A stretch of 64,000 bases of DNA from Enterocloster bolteae (GTDB lineage: Bacteria > Bacillota > Clostridia > Lachnospirales > Lachnospiraceae), in assembly GCA_021772025.1 (NCBI GenBank), contig JAETNT010000001.1, positions 124,001 to 188,000 of the forward strand, written 5' to 3'. Position numbers and translations under genes: made by a program. The first letter of the stretch is position 1; each line of letters begins with the position of its first letter. Below are positions 60,286 to 64,000 of this stretch, piece after piece. The notes under the pieces were generated by a model. That model made no database searches. It was not told the DNA's origin and was given only the letters and a program-made list of their open reading frames with translations.

Positions 60286-61854
60286 ATGGCAGCCATCCAG
60301 ACATTTGCAGCGATTGACGTAAGCTCCTTTGAAATGGAGCTGGGAATCTACGAGATTTCTCCCAAAAACGGAATTCGTGCCATTGACCGTGTCCGACATC
60401 CCATTGTCCTGGGACGGGATGTTTATAATGGCAGGAAGATCACTTATGATACTATGGACGAAATGTGCCGGATCCTGGAGGATTTTTCCCGAATTATGAA
60501 AGGCTATAAGGTGCAGGCGTACCGTGCCTATGCCACCAGCGCCCTGAGGGATGCCAAGAATAACCAGATTGCGCTGGATCACATTAAGGTCCGTACGAAT
60601 CTGGATGTAAAGATTATCAGCAACTCGGAACACAGGTTCATCAGCTACAAGGCCATTGCGGCAAAAGATGCGGAGTTTAATAAAATCATCCAGAAGGGCA
60701 CGGTCATTGTGGACGCAGGTTTTGGAAGCCTTCAGCTTACTCTGTTTGATAAGGAAAATCTGGTTACTACCCAGAATCTTCCCTTGGGAGGACTGCGAAT
60801 TCGGGAACTTTTAGCCGGAATTCCGGCTAATTTGAATCTGACTCTGGATTTAATCAGCGAGATTATAGAGAATGAATTATTTACTTTCCGAAAAATCCAT
60901 TTAAAGGATCGGGAGATTAAAAATATTATCGGTATAGGGCGCAGTACTTTGTATTTATTTCAGAATAAAGAAAAGAGGATGATGTCTGAACGGATTACGA
61001 CTGATGAGGCCAAACAGTATTATCAGGACATGGTCTCTGTAAGCTTGGACACGATTGCGGCCCGGCTGGGTGTCAACACAGAGTTTGCCAGACTCCTTTT
61101 ACCCAGCGCTATGATTTATAAACATCTCCAGGAAATGACGGGGGCGGAGATGATCTGGCTTCCCGGTATTGATTTATGTGACGGGATTGCTGCCGATTAT
61201 GCAGAAAAATACCGTCTGGTAAAATTCAACCATGATTTTCAGCGGGATATCATAATTGAAGCCCGTAATCTGGCAAAACGTTATAAATGCCACTCCGGTC
61301 ATAATCAAGCCTTGGAGGTTCATGCGCTGGCTATTTTTGATACCACGAAGCGCTTTCATGGTATGGGGAAGAGGGAGCGGCTGCTTTTACAGATTGCGGT
61401 TCTCCTCCATTCCTGCGGTAAGTTTATCAGTATGAAAAATGCCAATGAGAGTGCCTACAATATCGTCATGTCTACGGAGATAATCGGGCTGAGTCACCTG
61501 GAACGTGAGATTGTAGCTAATGTAGTCAGATATAATATTGGAGATTTCGAATATGACAAGGTAAATCTTGAGATGGGAATGTTTCAGAGCGGACTCACGG
61601 ATATGGATGTAAAAAATGTAACAATCCTTATTGCCAAACTGACAGGCATCCTGAGATTGGCCAATGCTATGGACAAAAGTCACAGGCAGAAGCTGGTAGG
61701 CTGCCGCATGACCATGAGGGATCAGAAGCTGATCATTACCACAGAGTATGAAGGAGATATTACTCTGGAAAAGATGTCTTTTGAGCAGAGAGCAGATTTC
61801 TTTGAAGAGATCTATGGAATACGTCCAATATTAAAACAGAAAAGGAAGGGATAG
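60286..61854 (+). CDS. ppx: Exopolyphosphatase (Ppx/GppA family) with HD domain
   Basis: Hydrolyses polyphosphate from the end, or the pppGpp gamma-phosphate. Residues ~1-310 form the ASKHA-type Ppx domain (AIDVSSFEMELGIYE near the N-terminus; VDAGFGSLQLTLF for the second phosphate loop). The C-terminal ~190 residues carry an HD-type helical domain (LLLQIAVLLHSCGKF), present in long Ppx proteins. 522 residues, standard for the long form. It lies 12 bases after DUF815 and four bases before ppk1, forming a polyphosphate unit. Confidence 0.92.
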   Translation: MAAIQTFAAIDVSSFEMELGIYEISPKNGIRAIDRVRHPIVLGRDVYNGRKITYDTMDEMCRILEDFSRIMKGYKVQAYRAYATSALRDAKNNQIALDHIKVRTNLDVKIISNSEHRFISYKAIAAKDAEFNKIIQKGTVIVDAGFGSLQLTLFDKENLVTTQNLPLGGLRIRELLAGIPANLNLTLDLISEIIENELFTFRKIHLKDREIKNIIGIGRSTLYLFQNKEKRMMSERITTDEAKQYYQDMVSVSLDTIAARLGVNTEFARLLLPSAMIYKHLQEMTGAEMIWLPGIDLCDGIAADYAEKYRLVKFNHDFQRDIIIEARNLAKRYKCHSGHNQALEVHALAIFDTTKRFHGMGKRERLLLQIAVLLHSCGKFISMKNANESAYNIVMSTEIIGLSHLEREIVANVVRYNIGDFEYDKVNLEMGMFQSGLTDMDVKNVTILIAKLTGILRLANAMDKSHRQKLVGCRMTMRDQKLIITTEYEGDITLEKMSFEQRADFFEEIYGIRPILKQKRKG

Positions 61855-61858
61855 ATCC

Positions 61859-64000
61859 ATGGCTGTGCAGAATGTGACGGATTTTTTAAGTCCTCAAAAT
61901 TATGTAAATCGTGAACTGAGCTGGATTGAGTTTAACCACCGGGTACTTGGGGAAGCCAGGGACAAGGCTCTGCCGCTGTTCGAGCGCCTGAAATTCTTAA
62001 GCATTACTTCATCCAACCTGGACGAATTTTTTATGGTTCGGGTAGCCTCTTTAAAGGATCAGGTTCATGCAAAATACACTAAGCCGGATATTGCCGGCCT
62101 GACTCCGGAAGAACAGCTGGACAAAATCAGCAAACAGGCCCATAAACTGGTAAATGTACAATATTCTACCTACAACCGCTCTTTATTACCTGCTCTTAGC
62201 CAGAATGGACTGAATATTTTGGACGGATATGAAGAGCTGACGGAAGAACAGGCAGAGTATGCAGATCGGTATTTTAAGGAGAATGTATACCCGGTGTTAA
62301 CCCCCATGGCAGTGGATCCTTCCCGTCCTTTCCCTCTGGTTCGTAACAAATCACTGAATATAGCGGCTCTTCTTAAAAAGAAAACAAAGGGAAAAGAACT
62401 GGAATTTGCCATGGTTCAGGTGCCTTCCGTCCTTCCCAGGATTATTGAGCTTCCGGTAACGGTTAATAAGGATGGAAAAGAGATCCATAATGTGATTCTA
62501 TTGGAAGAAATTATTGAGAAGAATATTCCGTCTTTGTTTTTAAACTATGATATAATCGCCGCCCATCCTTTCCGGATTATGCGAAATGCGGACTTGACCA
62601 TTGATGAAGATGAGGCAAATGATTTACTGGAGGAAATCCAAAAGCAGTTAAAGCGCCGCCAGTGGGGCGAAGTGATCCGGCTGGAAATTGAAGAAAAGAT
62701 TGATAAGAGGCTGTTAAAAATCCTGAAAAAGGAGTTGACAGTCAGCAGCGAAGACATTTTTGAGATTAACGGTCCCTTAGATTTAACATTTTTAATGAAA
62801 ATGTATGGAATGCCGGGCTTTGATCATTTAAAGACTCCGTCCCATACTCCTCAGCCGGTGCCGGAGCTGATGAATGAAGACGATATTTTTACCAATATCC
62901 GCAAGGGAGATATCCTCCTTCACCATCCATACGAGACCTTTGATCCGGTAGTGGAATTTGTCCGCACTGCGGCAAAGGATCAGCAGGTCCTTGCCATCAA
63001 GCAGACTCTTTACCGTGTCAGCGGCCATTCCCCCATTATCGCCGCTTTAGCGGAGGCGGCGGAAAACGGCAAACAGGTTTCCGTTCTGGTGGAACTGAAG
63101 GCCCGATTTGACGAGGAAAATAACATTATCTGGGCCAAAAAGCTGGAGAAAGCCGGCTGCCACGTTATTTACGGCCTTTTGGGATTAAAGACCCACAGCA
63201 AAATCACATTGGTAGTCCGAAGAGAAGAGGACGGCATCCGCCGGTATGTCCATCTGGGAACAGGAAACTATAACGATTCTACGGCAAAGCTGTACACCGA
63301 CTGCGGAATGTTTACCTGCAATCCTTTATACGGTGAGGATGCTACGGCAGTATTTAACATGCTGTCCGGTTACTCAGAGCCTCTTAGCTGGAACTGCTTG
63401 GCAGTAGCGCCCCTGCGGCTGCGGGAGACTATGCTGCGCCGCATCCGGAGAGAAACGGAAAATGCGGAAAAGGGCAGAAAGGCCCATATTATCGCTAAGA
63501 TGAATTCCCTGTGCGATAAGGAAATTATTGCCGCCCTTTATGAGGCAAGCTGCGCCGGAGTAACCATCCAGCTGATTATCCGGGGAATCTGCTGTCTCCG
63601 CGCCGGGGTTTTGGGATTAAGTGAAAATATCTCCGTTCGTTCCATTGTAGGAAATTTCCTGGAGCACAGCCGGATTTTTTATTTTGAAAATAACGGGGCG
63701 CCTAAACTGTTTATGGGAAGTGCAGACTGGATGCCCAGAAACTTAGATAAGCGTGTAGAGATTGTATTTCCTGTAGAATCAGAGGAAGTAAAAGAAAAAG
63801 TTATGCACATTTTAGAGGTGCAGCTGGCCGACAATGTAAAAGCTCATATTCTGCAGCCCGACGGCAGCTATGAGAAGCCGGACCGCCGGGGCAAAATTCA
63901 GGTCAATTCCCAGAATCAATTTTGCCAGGAGGCGGCCCGCAGCGCTGATATGGAGCGGAAAAAGGCAGATCCCAGAGAAAAAGGAATATTCGCTCCCTGC
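61859..64000 (+). CDS. ppk: Polyphosphate kinase 1, 3'-partial
   Basis: Synthesises inorganic polyphosphate from ATP. The frame runs from ATG 61859 (GGAAGG about nine bases before) to the last base of the window with no stop, 714 codons seen; Ppk1 is usually ~690-740, so only a short tail is likely missing. The four Ppk1 domains are represented: N-domain (LSWIEFNHRVL), head domain, and two PLD-like catalytic parts. The active-site His is in KTHSKITLVV, the second conserved His in FLEHSRIFYF. Downstream of ppx, with which it should oppose. Confidence 0.95.
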   Translation, partial: MAVQNVTDFLSPQNYVNRELSWIEFNHRVLGEARDKALPLFERLKFLSITSSNLDEFFMVRVASLKDQVHAKYTKPDIAGLTPEEQLDKISKQAHKLVNVQYSTYNRSLLPALSQNGLNILDGYEELTEEQAEYADRYFKENVYPVLTPMAVDPSRPFPLVRNKSLNIAALLKKKTKGKELEFAMVQVPSVLPRIIELPVTVNKDGKEIHNVILLEEIIEKNIPSLFLNYDIIAAHPFRIMRNADLTIDEDEANDLLEEIQKQLKRRQWGEVIRLEIEEKIDKRLLKILKKELTVSSEDIFEINGPLDLTFLMKMYGMPGFDHLKTPSHTPQPVPELMNEDDIFTNIRKGDILLHHPYETFDPVVEFVRTAAKDQQVLAIKQTLYRVSGHSPIIAALAEAAENGKQVSVLVELKARFDEENNIIWAKKLEKAGCHVIYGLLGLKTHSKITLVVRREEDGIRRYVHLGTGNYNDSTAKLYTDCGMFTCNPLYGEDATAVFNMLSGYSEPLSWNCLAVAPLRLRETMLRRIRRETENAEKGRKAHIIAKMNSLCDKEIIAALYEASCAGVTIQLIIRGICCLRAGVLGLSENISVRSIVGNFLEHSRIFYFENNGAPKLFMGSADWMPRNLDKRVEIVFPVESEEVKEKVMHILEVQLADNVKAHILQPDGSYEKPDRRGKIQVNSQNQFCQEAARSADMERKKADPREKGIFAPC

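Overview
The window looks like chromosomal DNA from a low-to-moderate GC, Gram-positive clostridium, most likely a Lachnospiraceae-type anaerobe. The evidence is the strong AGGAGG-type ribosome binding sites, near-consensus sigma-A promoters, a SAM-I riboswitch before metK, a DUF4250 gene, a DUF815 gene, and a long-form PRPP synthetase. I saw no tRNA, rRNA, CRISPR array, insertion sequence or phage module. Nearly all genes point rightwards; the exceptions are 39256-45352 and one prepilin peptidase gene. Genus and species cannot be read from the sequence alone.

Layout. (1) 1-8218, housekeeping: a partial DnaC-type helicase loader, PRPP synthetase, a large membrane-anchored protein of unknown role, MurA, riboswitch-controlled MetK, and a YgjP-type metalloprotease. 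(2) 8219-16701: a sigma-A promoter and an apparently structured leader RNA precede a five-gene dipeptide ABC transporter. A dipeptide epimerase and a beta-lactamase-fold serine hydrolase follow, which fits recycling of cell-wall peptides. (3) 16921-37883: a cell-surface glycan locus. It encodes a Wzt-type ABC ATPase with a C-terminal glycan-binding domain, a methyltransferase, a kinase/coiled-coil/GT2/GT4 fusion, an M42 aminopeptidase, the four enzymes for GDP-D-glycero-alpha-D-manno-heptose, a glycosyltransferase, three GT-C-like membrane proteins, RfbF-RfbG-RfbH for a CDP-3,6-dideoxyhexose branch, a LicD protein and a GtrB-like transferase. (4) 38049-45352: an HPr-like protein lacking its phospho-histidine, an RpiR-family regulator, then leftward genes for an M24-like protein, an M20 amidohydrolase, a PTS EIICB permease and a BCCT transporter. 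(5) 45547-54824: a lipoprotein and a compact type IV pilus/type II secretion-like cluster: PilC, a PilM-PilN fusion, PilO, a GspK-like protein, five further prepilins, PilD, PilB and an embedded DUF4250 gene. (6) 54860-64000: cardiolipin synthase, a CmpB-like membrane protein, then plsC, pheA, a DUF815 ATPase, ppx and ppk1, the last cut by the window end.

The most interesting region is the start of the glycan locus. Methyltransferase, APH-like kinase and coiled coil are the components of the O-antigen chain terminator and ruler WbdD of Gram-negative bacteria. Here they sit directly after a Wzt whose C-terminal domain belongs to the type that recognises such caps, and they are fused to two glycosyltransferases. 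No Wzm permease is visible. A capped-glycan export system of this kind in a Gram-positive would merit experimental attention; the functional reading is an inference from domain order.
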